Below are positions 13,001 through 22,499 of a DNA stretch of 64,000 bases, piece after piece. The stretch is from Siphonodentalium dalli. Lineage: Eukaryota > Mollusca > Scaphopoda > Gadilida > Siphonodentaliidae. Where the stretch lies: positions 41,875,912 through 41,939,911 of the forward strand of contig CP136064.1 of the NCBI GenBank assembly GCA_032622095.1, given 5' to 3'. Each line of letters starts with the position of its first letter. The first letter of the stretch is position 1. Under the pieces are notes generated by a model, which was not told the DNA's origin, searched no databases, and worked only from the letters and a program-made list of their open reading frames with translations. The translations under genes and the position numbers were made by a program.

Positions 13001-16000
13001 AATATTTCAGACATAACAAAACATTAATATCTCAATTTTTCGCATTATTTCTGATTCTCACACATTGTCTGCTTTGATGAACACAGCAATGCGATAATAA
13101 TATAAGTTAGGCCTGGCTCATAAACTTCAGGGGTTGAAGGAGGGTAATGGTGCATGGTTAAAATGCTTCATGGATTTAATATTTAATTTGATTTATGATT
13201 CAAGCTGATTAATGAAGTTTTTTTTTAATTCTTATCATCTCAAAGGAAATTACACATGTCAACTGCAATTTTTTTTCATACATTTTAAATTAAAAAGTTG
13301 TTGACAGATTCTTAAACCAACTAATTAAATAGTTGTTGCCAAATCGATGTTCAATTTAATTCTATAAGAATCATGTTCACGCCAACCAAAGTGATAAATT
13401 TCTCAAATAGATGCCAAATGTGTATGAGACTATTTTGTTTATTATAATAATTCCCATTACATGAATAATCACAGAGAATTTTTATGCTTGGGTACTAAAG
13501 CGAGCCAGTTTATGGATCATTAATTGGAATAAACATTCTTTAAATATAGGCAAAGCTAATATCTTCTGGTCTTGATCATGCCATGAATCTCTGCTCTGGC
13601 TAACGCCCGTAGGGATCATATTCCACCAGTACAATTAACCTTGCAACTTTTTGAAGTTTTGACAGGGAACCTTTAAAATAAAATCGAAAAAAGAACACAA
13701 GGAATATATTTCTTTGTTATTATCTGTTTCTTAATAATGTACTTCACTGTTGGTGAATGTCCCAACTGAAAATTTCACGATTTAAGTGACTTTGTGAGTG
13801 ATTTTTCTTTGCGTTTCTTACAATTATGGATTTTTTCCTGGGTAATTAATTGAATTTTTATTGCGATATCGGCTCTCAAAAGTCACAGAAAGGCATGCAA
13901 TTTCGAGTTGGGTCCTTCACATATAGTGAAGTATACTATAAGGAACAGATAATCATTAAGAAATATATTTCCCGTGTTATTTTTTCGACTTTATAAGGTT
14001 CCCTGTCAAAACTTTAAAAATTTCCAAGGTTTTGTACTGGTGGAATATGATCTCTACGGGCGTTAGCCAGAGTAGAGATTCATGGCATGATCTACTTCTG
14101 GTCTGGCTAGGTGAAATTACCTCATATCACTTCATATTATTCAGCCCATCATAATGGTTGGCCCTATTTGTAAGTTGTACATATATTTTATTATTGTTTC
14201 TTTTAGAACAAGTTTCTCCCCATTTGTTACTCTTCAGAAATATACATTCACCATATTTGTGAGAACCTACAGTAATGCTCTAATTAATCGACTTCTTAAC
14301 CACAGCAGAATTATGGGTAACTTTTCAGGATTTAGTCGGAAATATGGCTTGTTGCCATTCATCGGAAAGCTCTCGCCGAGAGCTTTCCGATGAATGGCAA
14401 CAAGCCATATTTCCCACTAAATCCTGAAAAGTTACCCATAATTCTGCTGTGGTTAAGAGGTCGATTAATTAGAGCATTACTGTACATTCACCATATTTGT
14501 GAGAACCTGTAATATGAGTACCACTTTAGAGGGTGATGAATCTGATGATTAGCGAATTCTCATTTAAATCTCACTAAAATGCCGAAATTCATCAATATAA
14601 TAAACAATAGCCAAGTTTATATGTTAGTACATACAGAACTTCAGACATCGACAGACTATAATATTCTAAAAACTCAATCCAATGATAGCTGAACTATAAC
14701 AGGGTATATTTACAAATATTTATGCTTAAGCACAATGATAGCTGAACTATAACAGGGTATATTTACATACTAAGTGTGATTATCACTAAATCCAGCATTT
14801 CGATTGGTCGGTGCCCACGTGACTAGTTGCAGTTATTTCTCGGTGAATGCGCAACAACTCATAACTGCAACCCCATAATTACACCGATACGTCATCGATA
14901 CCGGAAAGAAAAACGCGTAATGTTTTGGGCGCATTTGGACTCGCGCAGGATTGACTTAAATTAAATCACCAGGTTTCAATATAAAGAAATTGTTCCTGTT
15001 AACTTTTGCCAAGGGTGCTATGGGATATTTTGGGCTGGTTTTGTCACGATACACTTTTCGATTTAAATACATTTACAAAAGTGGCTTTTTCGCTAAACGT
15101 ATATAAATATAAGGATTAACTGTCATGTGGACTGTTTTTATGGAGATGTAACCGTGAGGTAAGAGCAGAGGCGGACTGGCCGATCGGGAGACCGGGAAAT
15201 TTCCCGATGGGCCGGAGGCCGGAAAAATTCTGATTCCACGTGATTTTCTATCAAGCGAGAATCCGAGGGGTTTTTTTACGGTTTGGGGGGGGGGGGGGGG
15301 GGGGGTATATGTGGTTGGGCCGCCCAACCACAACTTGGGCCGCAAATGAAACCGACGTGGGCCGCCACATGTGTTGTTTAACCAGCCGTGTATCCAATAA
15401 GATGGTACTCTTCTCACATAAATTCATGAGGGCAGAGGCAGACTGCATGGCCGATCGGGAGACCGGGAAAATTCCGGACGTGGGCCGCCACATGTGTTGT
15501 TTAACCAGCCGAATTGGCTAATCGTAATTTTGACATTAAATGAACTTGTCGGCATCATATAACACCACGTAAAGACCCCATTAATCTCGAGATTTTAACG
15601 GTAACTCCCAGCTGTAAATCCCAAAAAAATTCTTACGCACCCCTCCCCCAATTGAAATTTACAAGAAAATAGGAACGCTTCAGTTGATGCCAGTCTAGTT
15701 TATCGGATTCGAGATTTTCTTGTATAGTTTTCAAAATGTTCTCACCCCGGGCCGAACAACCATGAACAGCCCGGTGTGTCCTGGTCTCTTGTCCGTAGCC
15801 GTGTGCATTTGTCTGGAGTTAGACCGCTAGATGTTAGATTTTATGCAATTTTTCAGGTAAAAATATCTGAATGGTCTCATACCGGGAATATATAGAACCA
15901 TGGTTTATGAATATATAGGATATTAGACCAGAGGTGCAAATGGAATTATGCAAAAACATGTATTTTGGTCTGCATCTGATTCAAGGGGGGGGGGGGGTGC

Positions 16001-19000
16001 AAATGGAATTATGCAAAAATATGTATTTGGTCTGATTCTGATTCAAGGGGGGGGGGTGCAGTTGGAATTTTCCAAGGTGGACTGTGGACCCCCCCCCCCC
16101 CCCCCCCCCCCCCCCAAACAGATGGGCCGGTATTATATTAATTTCCTGGGACGTTTTTTTGGCCCAGTCCGCCTCTGGGTAAGTGGTCATAACTTGTATG
16201 TAAACCCTTTGGGTTTTACACAAGTTATGACCACTTACCTCACAGGTTATATCTCCATAAAAACAGTCCACATGACAGTTAATCCTTATATAAATCACAT
16301 ATGATACGGACTATAAGATGGTGGGTTTTAAAATTTCTGGTGCCCACTAAAGAAACAAACTGTGAAAATATTTATTGTGCCTGTCATTTGCAGAATGAGG
16401 TCCCCAGAGGGTGAATTTAGTGATGCTATCCCGCAAAGCAGGCTATCATCACTAAATTCACCCTCTAGAGACCTCATTCTGCTCAGGCCCCATTTTCTCT
16501 GGAAAGTTTCTTTATTATCAAATTTCTATAGAAACTTCTTCACATAGATTCTATTTCTTTTTCAGTTTAGTTTCTCTATATCCCCAAATTGGCAGACGAC
16601 ACATCGCATAAACAAGGTTCCCGATGGGTTCACATCACAATATTCACCATTTGGGAACTTCAATCTGAGTCTATGTCTCCCATAGCAGATGAGGCCATCC
16701 AGAATTAGGTCCATAGAGGGTGAATTTGGTGATGCTAGCCCACTATGTGGGATAGCGTCACTAAATTCACCCTCTGTGGACCTCATTCTGCAAATGATAG
16801 GCACACTAAACTCAGGCTTGATAAGGAAGTTGATGTAATTATATTAATTATATCAATCTAACAGATAGATAATCACCTGTTTGATTTGCAACATCTGGCC
16901 GGATTCGATCGTCTCCTTTGCCAACAGCAATCTCATTGTGTACAGTGCTGGAATTAAATGGATTATGGGATTATATTTACATACTAAGTGTGATCATCAC
17001 TAAATCCAGCATTCTGATTGGTCGGCGCCCACGTGGCTAGTTGCAATTATTTCTCGGTGAATGCGCAACAGCTCATAACTGCAAGCTCATAACAACATCG
17101 ATACGTCATTTGGGTTTGGAAAGACGAACGCGTAATGTTGTGGGCGCATTTGGATTCGCGCAGGATTGACTTAATAAATCATCGGGTTTCAATTGTTCCT
17201 GTTAACTTTTGCCAAGGGTGCTATGGGATATTTTGGGCTGGTTTTGTCACGATACACTTTTCGATTTAAATACATTTACAAAAGTGGCTTTTTCGCTAAA
17301 TGTATATAAATATAAGGATTAACTGACATGTGGACTGTTTTTATGGAGATGTAACCGTGAGGTAAGTTGTCATAACTTGTATCTTCGGGTTTTACACAAG
17401 TTATGACCACTTACCTCACGGTTACATCTCCATAAATACAGTCCACATGACAGTTAATCCTTATGTAAAAGCAGATGAGATAACCTATACTGTACTAATA
17501 AAACTAAATTTTGTTCATTTGCTTCTTTGTCTGTCGTGCTATGGGCAACCAAGCTGCTGGACCCTCGGAGCTGAATTGTTTTTACACAGGGGTCAATTGA
17601 CCTGGTGAGTGTCATGGGATAAGTGCTGTTGACCTCAGATGACCTACAGGGGCACTAATAAACAATCCTAATTGAATAACTAATTCTAATCATATACCTA
17701 AAATGGTTGGACCCTGGTCACTGGAAATTGGTATACAGGGGTAAATGGACCCGGGGAGTACCATTGGGTAAGTGCTGTTGACCAAAAAGGGGATCTTAAA
17801 AATTACATTATTATATATGAGCATAAAGAACATTCTTATCAGCTTAGATATTTAGGAAAATTATAGTCAGGGGTCACCTGACCAGGGTAATATTGGTACA
17901 CAGTGCATGACCAGGGGAATATCATGTGACCTCAGATGACTTAAAGGGGGGCAATAAATTATATTAAAATAGATGATCAATGAAGAGCGTTTATCTTCAG
18001 CTCAGAAGATATGTGAGAAAATTGGCACACAGAGGTAATTTGACACGGGAGTGTCATGATGCCGTTGACCTCAGATGATCTAAAAAGTCACTAATAATTA
18101 GCAATAAAGAATGTTTATTATCAACTTAAAAGATATAGGTAACTTTATCCGGAGAGTGTCATGTAATAATTGATGTTTACCTCAGGTAACTAATAATTAA
18201 TTTAAATGACTTGAAGAGGCACTAATACTAGTATAAGTTAAATGCAAAATTGAGTGTGATAAATGAAGAGCTGCCCTATAATTTTGTGCCATTTGGTCAC
18301 ATCTTTTAAAAATAGTAGGCCTATCTATATTGGAGGCCATTTTTTACATTTATTCATTATTTACGCCTAAGCATAAATATTAGTGCTTAAAGGGGTACTG
18401 TATGCCATTTTCAATAAATTTCAGGTGATAACAACGATCTAATATCGATAATATATAGAAACATAAGTAATTTGAGTCGAAGATGTATTCTGTAAACGCT
18501 CAGGTTAATAGGCTATCTTAAAGGTACTCAACCCGTAAAGAGGGTCCCCATCTCAACAGATTCCAACAACAACAATCCGATCAGAGGGTCCTATATTACT
18601 ATTTCTTTGGCTTTGGGGGTAAAAAATATTTGATTCGAGTCGAGGAACCCATCAAACAAAGCTCAGAGTTATTAGATATTGATTTTTGAAATTTGTTATT
18701 AACTCGAGATGAGTACTAATAACTGCCGTAATCTGCTCTGGATGTGTACTCCAAATCTATTCAAACAGACAAGGATGAATAACTCTAAAATCAAGTGGTA
18801 ATTTTAACGCAATTTTGACTGAGTTCTGGGCCAGATAGTATTCCAGATAATGAAAAATAATAGATTTCTAAAATCGATATCTAACAAATCTGAGCTTTGA
18901 TGGGTGACTTCCTCGACTCGAATCAAATATTTTTGACCCCCGAAGCCATTGAAATAGTAATTGAGAGGAGTTTTATCAGGTTGAGTACCTTTAAAATCAA

Positions 19001-21778
19001 AGTTAATAATTTGATATAAATTTCATTTATGACTGGAGCCATAAAATGGCGTAATGTAAATTACGAATTTCCGTGTACCAGATGTAATCAAATTAATTGA
19101 GGGATACTGGAATTGGTAAACGGATGGCACACGCGATCGTTTTAAACATTATGATGATACGGGGAGAAAACTGAAGCCACTCACTGACTAGTGACGACAC
19201 AATAACTTAAATGAGTATATGGGACTATTATGCATATAATAAGACTTTTATTTGATACATTTGGTTGAAAACTGTACAAAAATTACTCGACAACGACAAT
19301 TTGTATTTTTGCATTCCGGTAAATTTGCCATCCGTAACACTACTTCGTACTCAACAGACTTTCAAATAATGGAAAAATTGTTACCTTATTCTCCGACTCG
19401 GAGACTATAGAAACCAACAACAACATTTTGGGTACAGTATCCCTTTAAGCACAAATAAATTCGGTCATTTGTGCTTAAGTGCAAATATTTATGCTTGAGC
19501 GCAAATCATTTGTGCTTAAGCACAAATCATTTATGCTTGTGCAAATCGTTTGCGCTTAAGTGCAAATAAAAATTAATATGCATTGATCCCTCCTGAATTA
19601 ATTTTAAATGGCACAGCCTAGGCCTAAACACATCACTCAAGTCTATATAGGCCCACCATATGAGGGAAGCAATCTGCCAGTAACCCCTAATTCCCTTCTA
19701 TGACCATGGAAATGGTATAGATCTGTGCAAAATATGTCTCTTTTATAAAATATACTAGATCTCTGGGATTGAGACACATATTCTTGGGTGTAGGGATGCT
19801 GATAATATGAAAATAGGGTTTTTTCCCCTATTTCGTAAATTTTTTCTTCAACTTTCGAGTCAATATGGGGCTACTAGCTACTATGGGCCCATAATATATA
19901 CTGTGATATATAAATGTGAAAAGGGCCTACCATATATCTACTTCTGCAGTGCAAAGAGAAAAAGCGACTTAACAGTGACATTTCAGTTATATGGCCAGAC
20001 CATTTTTTTTTAAATAACTCCGGTAAACAATATACCTTATTTTATTATTTAATTTAGTTTCGTAAATGGTCTCGATAGGTTTTTAATTTCGGCACTTTGG
20101 ATTTGAACAAGTTGCACAAGTTCTGATTTTAATAAAATAAAGTCTGTCTTCTATCCAATGACAATATTTGTTCTTAAACAGGAACTTTGGGAGATGAATG
20201 GGGGCAAACAGCATTGATTTTAGACATTGAGCTATTTTGAACAAGACATAAAATCTGATTTTATTATCACACCATGGCACAGAACAAATGAATGTTCGGG
20301 GATCATATTTTGAGGTGATAGAACGTTGCCTTGAAGATTGGGATCATGACTCGTGGCCATCAGAATTCAGGAGAAGTCGGCCCTGCGTGAAGTCGCCCCC
20401 ATACAAAGACGGCCGGGCCCCACGCGAAGACGTCCCATGAAACTGACAGTATATAAAACCGTGCACATGCATAATATAGTTATTCTAGAAAAAAGACTGA
20501 TGTCAATTGTCACATATTAAAGTATATAGTGTTACCTAAAGTATAGACCTAAAATAAATTAATCTTAGAAGTTATTTGTAAAGCATTGTCATTTTTCGTC
20601 ATCGAAAATTTCCCGCCGACGTTTTCGCGGGAATTTAGTCACGTGCACATGACAATAAAACGTGTACCACAAGGGCAGATTTCGACGAGTCAAAGGGGGA
20701 GAAAAGGAAAACTCTGTTGCTTGTGTAACTACTATTGAAAAAGCAGTACCACTGTCGTGCACTTTCGGTCTAAAGCTCTAAATGATATCCCTTGGTGTTT
20801 TCACTTTATTTGTTTTGTTTTTTCTTTTCTTTTCTTTCCACTTCTGGCAATTATAGATATTCTCCTCAAATTCTTAACGCGGAACGTCGACCAAGGAGGA
20901 TGGGGTCACAGCCATAATAATATTGTTTATATAAAGTTCTAGACTTTCAAGTTCTAGTTCCAGTTAGTTTGTCTAACACAACTTCCACAGTGCCACTATA
21001 CTCAGTATAGCCCTAGTCTTGATCTTCTCCTTCACCCACGTGTAGCTTAAAATATCATTATCTCAACTAAATCCAAAACATTTTCCAAATTAATTACGAT
21101 ATAGCACATGCAACGAACTCACACCCTGCATGGTGCATGTCATGCAGCATCACTTATATATGCACAACAAAACCAAAGTCATAGAAAAGTATATGGTCCT
21201 TATTTTACTTCAGTGTGGAACAACAAAGAACGTTCCTTGTTTGTGATGAGCGGCTGATCAACTTCCGTGAGAAAAATCAAAACAGCTGGAAAATTGCTAT
21301 ATATGACTTTTGGCAAGCTAGTGTTTTTAAATGTAAATAAAGCCTGCATGCATATAGAGATCGATATTTCGTGTATTTATCGACATAATTATCGTATCCC
21401 TCCTATTCCATGACATATCTCCGTTTAACCCTCATCACTGGAGCCGCGCTGGTACAACATTAAACATTCTGTGCCATGCATTCTCGTACACATGTGAGTC
21501 TATAACAGGGAGCCTCGCATATATAAGAGAATACAATGGCTTAAAAGATCAAGGTAAATACTGTTAGGCCAATTTATTCTCTTGTATATGCGAGGCTCCG
21601 TATAAGATAATACATTGGCACAGGGTTTTCACAAATTTGCAGGAAGCTCCAGTCATAGAAGGGTTAATTTTAACCATTTAATTCCACACCCCTACCTCGA
21701 TTGTGATGCGAATACAAATCCATACGATTCTTCGGAATATAAACTGATAATATCTCCAAAGCTGATGGTATCCTCCAT
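6919..21778 (-). CDS. ITPR-like: Inositol trisphosphate receptor-like gene, 5' part (four joined exons)
   Basis: Joining 21778-21696, 16947-16877, 12457-12333 and 7005-6919 gives an uninterrupted 122-residue N-terminus. Each junction has AG/GT borders and matching phase: AG+C, G+TC, then phase 0. Seen: residues 6-17 (SFGDIISLYSEE) match the family start, GDDR is at about 37-40, FEICAANKY at 55-63 matches the family FKLCPMNRY region, and the end LLGKKVTYGQVIQ (110-122) matches LLGTVIQYGNVIQ. Known: this is the first beta-trefoil (suppressor domain) of IP3-gated calcium channels of the endoplasmic reticulum, which are normally about 2,700 residues long. The protein is clearly diverged from canonical receptors, so it may be a lineage-specific paralogue. 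Introns are 4.7, 4.4, 5.3 and more than 6.9 kb and full of transposons. No downstream exon was found, so the gene is partial in this window. A ryanodine receptor is less likely, because the LLG-YG-VIQ signature is IP3R-type. Confidence 0.88.
7400..8430. repeat. Old ~190-bp repeat units
   Basis: Recurring blocks such as GTGACC-CATCTGAA, CCAGACACCAAAGAACCC and GCTAAATAGGCCTG occur at irregular 150-260-bp spacing and match the better-kept units at 9300-9700. No coding capacity. Confidence 0.5.
8432..8870. mobile_element. Foldback element, family E (long form)
   Basis: It starts CAAGCCTGAATATAG. Outer arms read TGCAGAATGAGGTC and GACCTCATTCTGCA, and each half holds its own smaller hairpin (8461-8562 and 8750-8850). 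Family members at 10626 and 49155 have 8-bp target duplications, as in hAT elements. Confidence 0.7.
9290..9880. repeat. ~190-bp tandem units ending in a GGAC microsatellite
   Basis: Three successive units share CCCATTTGAACAAATCTGA, GCTAAATAGGCCTGAT and AGAGTTATGGCCCT. They are followed by a (GGAC)n tract at 9739-9820 and a tail GGAGACTTCGTCTCAGGTG. The array is non-coding. Confidence 0.65.
9739..9820. repeat. (GGAC)n microsatellite
   Basis: About 20 tandem tetranucleotides with one TCAG interruption. It produces a spurious Thr-Asp-Gly-Arg repeat frame. Confidence 0.9.
9935..10514 (+). mobile_element. TTAA foldback element, family D, host of a nested insertion
   Basis: Outer TTAA at 9935-9938 and 10511-10514. 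Ends CCCTTCCGTGACTGGAG and CAGCTCCCATCATGAAAGGG are related to the element at 21425. The core is split at a TTAA by the element at 10010-10477. Confidence 0.75.
10010..10477 (+). mobile_element. TTAA foldback element, family A, nested
   Basis: TTAA at 10010-10013 and 10474-10477 flank CCCTTTACCCAACAAAACG and its mirror. Palindromes lie at 10038-10107 and 10252-10321. The right subterminal block (10323-10440) is the reverse complement of the left part of the element at 3772. Confidence 0.9.
10626..10810. mobile_element. Foldback element, family E (short form) with 8-bp duplication
   Basis: Termini are CAAGCCTTGAAATAGTGTG and mirror. Flanking 8-bp repeats CCAATGGT lie at 10618-10625 and 10811-10818. 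The inner hairpin is GAGGTCCCCAGAGGGTGAAT with its complement. The duplication length fits the hAT superfamily. Confidence 0.88.
11212..11955. mobile_element. Mariner-type foldback element split by a nested TTAA element
   Basis: It starts TA/CAGTAATGCTCTAATTAAT and ends GGGCATTACTG, with hairpin arms as in the element at 4978. The left arm is interrupted at its TTAA by 11238-11772. Confidence 0.85.
11238..11772. mobile_element. TTAA element, family G, nested in the mariner-type element
   Basis: TTAA at 11238-11241 and 11769-11772. Ends AGATACGGGCGGCGTTGG and CGAACGCCACCCGTGCCT are imperfect inverted repeats. The interior has two copies of GTTATGTAAACA-AAGCAAAA near 11398 and 11570. No transposase frame. 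Confidence 0.78.
11957..12330. other. Intron sequence, nothing recognised
   Basis: AT-rich part of receptor intron 3. Confidence 0.4.
12333..12457 (-). CDS. ITPR-like: ITPR-like coding exon 3 (125 nt, residues 52-93)
   Basis: The acceptor is TTTTTCAG/TC and the donor GCAAAG/GTATCC. Its two leading bases complete Val52, then 41 codons follow, ending in phase 0. FEICAANKYKFDKNF aligns with the family FKLCPMNRY region followed by a lysine/aromatic helix. The charged KLKSEEDPDNFHLLNEVAEAK part aligns with the LLNKLHHAAD helix region. Lysine and glutamate content is higher than in canonical receptors. Confidence 0.92.
12725..12850. repeat. (TATTTG)n-type microsatellite
   Basis: Imperfect tandem GTATTTGTATTTGTATT with degenerate copies to about 12845. 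Confidence 0.75.
12960..13570. other. Intron sequence, nothing recognised
   Basis: AT-rich part of receptor intron 2 without clear repeats. Confidence 0.35.
13572..14095. mobile_element. Foldback element with 8-bp flanking repeats
   Basis: Arms of about 170 bp carry GATCATGCCATGAATCTCT, GGCTAACGCCCGTA and TTTGACAGGGAACCTT with their mirrors. TTCTGGTC at 13564-13571 and 14096-14103 can serve as the target duplication. A degenerate partial copy lies at about 370-480. Confidence 0.75.
14270..14482. mobile_element. Mariner-type foldback element between long direct repeats
   Basis: Ends CAGTAATGCTCTAATTAATC and mirror, with TA on both sides. The hairpin arms are nearly perfect around TCTCGCCGAGAG. 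Unusually, a 26-bp sequence is repeated directly at 14243-14268 and 14483-14508. Confidence 0.9.
14684..14766. repeat. Short direct duplication
   Basis: ATGATAGCTGAACTATAACA plus following bases occurs at 14684 and 14734, about 50 bp apart. Confidence 0.75.
14758..16292 (+). mobile_element. Element D (single-hairpin element), split by a hAT-type insert
   Basis: It starts TATTTACATACTAAGTGTGA and passes through a CACGTG/CCAAT-rich block. It ends in a hairpin (TTAACTGTCATGTGGACTG with TCCACATGACAGTTAATCC) that is separated by the insert at 15166-16177. Other copies are at 16972, 46600 and 54883. Confidence 0.8.
15166..16177. mobile_element. hAT-type non-autonomous element with G/C homopolymers
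   Basis: Ends are CAGAGGCGGACTGGCC and GGCCCAGTCCGCCTCTG. Flanks GGTAAGAG (15158-15165) and GGTAAGTG (16178-16185) are an 8-bp target duplication with one mismatch. It holds a G-run (15285-15305), a C-run (16090-16115), a duplicated GTGGGCCGCCACATGTGTTG block, and sequence related to 42.7-43.2 kb. Confidence 0.85.
16376..16820. mobile_element. Foldback element, family E (long form)
   Basis: Two GAGGTCCCCAGAGGGTGAAT-type hairpins (16396-16482, 16700-16795) lie between GTGCCTGTCATTTGCAG and its mirror. The right end is CTCAGGCTTG at 16811-16820, 57 bp from receptor exon 2. Confidence 0.75.
16877..16947 (-). CDS. ITPR-like: ITPR-like coding exon 2 (71 nt, residues 28-51)
   Basis: The acceptor is ATTCCAG/C and the donor ACAG/GTGATT. 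The exon contributes one base to Ser28, 23 codons, and one base of Val52. It contains VGKGDDR, matching the GLVDDR segment of the first beta-trefoil of IP3 receptors. The other two frames do not join the neighbouring exons. A foldback element ends 57 bp beyond the donor, and another element begins about 25 bp above the acceptor, so this exon is a small island between transposons. Confidence 0.9.
16972..17464 (+). mobile_element. Element D, complete copy
   Basis: It starts TATATTTACATACTAAGTG. It contains CGCCCACGTGG near a CCAAT-type GATTGG, then the terminal hairpin (17310-17460) with a loop near TATCTTCGGGTTTT. Its left end lies about 25 bp above the splice acceptor of receptor exon 2. Confidence 0.8.
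17490..18260. repeat. ~140-bp dispersed tandem repeat
   Basis: Units share GTTGGACCCTGGTCACTGG, GGTAAATGGACCCGGGGAGT and GTGCTGTTGACCTCAGATGA, each followed by a TAATTAAT-rich part. The same family appears at 56820-57345. Confidence 0.65.
18387..19448. mobile_element. TTAA element, family H, with a nested TTAA element
   Basis: TTAA at 18387-18390 and 19445-19448. Ends AGGGGTACTGTATGCC and GGGTACAGTATCCCT. It sits in the centre of a GTGCTTAAGCAC palindrome and is itself interrupted by 18518-18994. A partial relative lies at 55810-55995. Confidence 0.8.
18518..18994. mobile_element. TTAA element, family C, nested
   Basis: TTAA at 18518-18521 and 18991-18994. Ends AGGTACTCAACCCG and CAGGTTGAGTACCT. 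Inner blocks GATTCGAGTCGAGGAACCC and mirror are shared with copies at 31289, 41121, 46359 and 53638. The 53638 copy is nearly its reverse complement. Confidence 0.88.
19445..19570. repeat. Array of GCTTAAGC palindromes
   Basis: Repeated TTGTGCTTAAGCACAAAT-like units. This forms the right half of the array split by the element at 18387. Confidence 0.8.
19640..19830. repeat. Dispersed repeat linked to the palindrome array
   Basis: CACCATATGAGGGAAGCAA through GGATGCTGATAATATGAAAA matches 33055-33280 and, less well, 33455-33640. Confidence 0.65.
19831..21424. other. Receptor intron 1 sequence without clear genes
   Basis: A GC-richer patch at 20380-20430 has short GAAGTCG/GAAGACG-type repeats. 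TTTCCCGCC and CGCGGGAA at 20608-20635 resemble paired E2F sites. No exon recognised. Confidence 0.35.
21425..21667. mobile_element. TTAA foldback element, family D
   Basis: TTAA at 21425-21428 and 21664-21667. Ends CCCTCATCACTGGAGC and GCTCCAGTCATAGAAGGG. Two decayed copies of the common palindrome are inside. It ends 27 bp from the donor of receptor exon 1. Confidence 0.82.
21696..21778 (-). CDS. ITPR-like: ITPR-like coding exon 1 (start codon, residues 1-27)
   Basis: The ATG at 21778-21776 sits in a strong initiation context (GCACCATGG). The exon encodes 27 residues plus two bases and ends at the donor AG/GTAGGG. The stretch SFGDIISLYSEE aligns with the conserved start of IP3 receptors, which fixes this ATG as the start. 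Upstream on the minus strand the 5' UTR extends above 21778. I could not fix its transcription start; TATA-like sequence near 21895 lacks a matching initiator. A TTAA-flanked foldback ends at 21667, only 27 bp into the following intron. Confidence 0.88.
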
Positions 21779-21912
21779 GGTGCAGGGTCTTCCACCTGCC
21801 GGAACACTGGTATATTCCTAATTAGCGCACAATATCCTTCGTCACTGACATATCCACATCTTGCATAAGAATACAATGCAATTAATGAAATTCCAATATA
21901 TCCAGTTGTCAC

Positions 21913-22490
21913 TCCTGTCAGAAGACTACCCGTGGTGTTGTGACAAGTTCACAACAAATCATATGTGGTGCAGTCTATGCGCAAAAACATTTGGCCTCCC
22001 ACGAGTAAAATAAATATTTGACACTGTGCGCCACCATACGCTATTAAAAGAGGACTTGTTGTAGCGACATGCTTAGAACTGACCATGTATGAAACGGTTT
22101 ATTTTTATTGAATGGCCGCTATACAAGGCCGGTAGGACTGTGTACGTGTTACTATAGAGATTACCACGTGGTAATCCAACTAATGCGATTTGTATTTGTT
22201 CTTACCAAACAATCAATGCAGTCGTTAAAAACCATTTATGTTTTGGATTGTTATAAACCTTGTGCATTGTATACCTTTAGACAATTACTTTTCTGAGTTA
22301 TATATATACATAGGGGTCGAGTTCCTGTCTTAATAGAAAACAGCGCTGGCGACTCATGGTGCTTCAGACAATGGCTATAATACGTTTGTTTATATTTGTC
22401 AAGCGCACCTCACGCATGCAGCAATTTTGTGAATAAAAATGCCACAATGTCATTGGAACAATGCAACAAAATGCCACATTAGCCAACCCC
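21913..22490. other. Region upstream of the receptor-like gene
   Basis: Probable promoter and 5' UTR territory on the minus strand. A TATTTATTTTA stretch lies near 22010, but no convincing core promoter was seen. Confidence 0.3.
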
Positions 22491-22499
22491 ACTGAGCTA

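Noticed and set aside
15240-16304. Several 80-118-codon frames with Gly/Pro runs
   Set aside because: They are produced by G- and C-homopolymers and repeats of the hAT-type insert.
20608-20635. Paired E2F-like sites as a possible promoter
   Set aside because: Inside receptor intron 1, with no TATA, initiator or downstream exon found.
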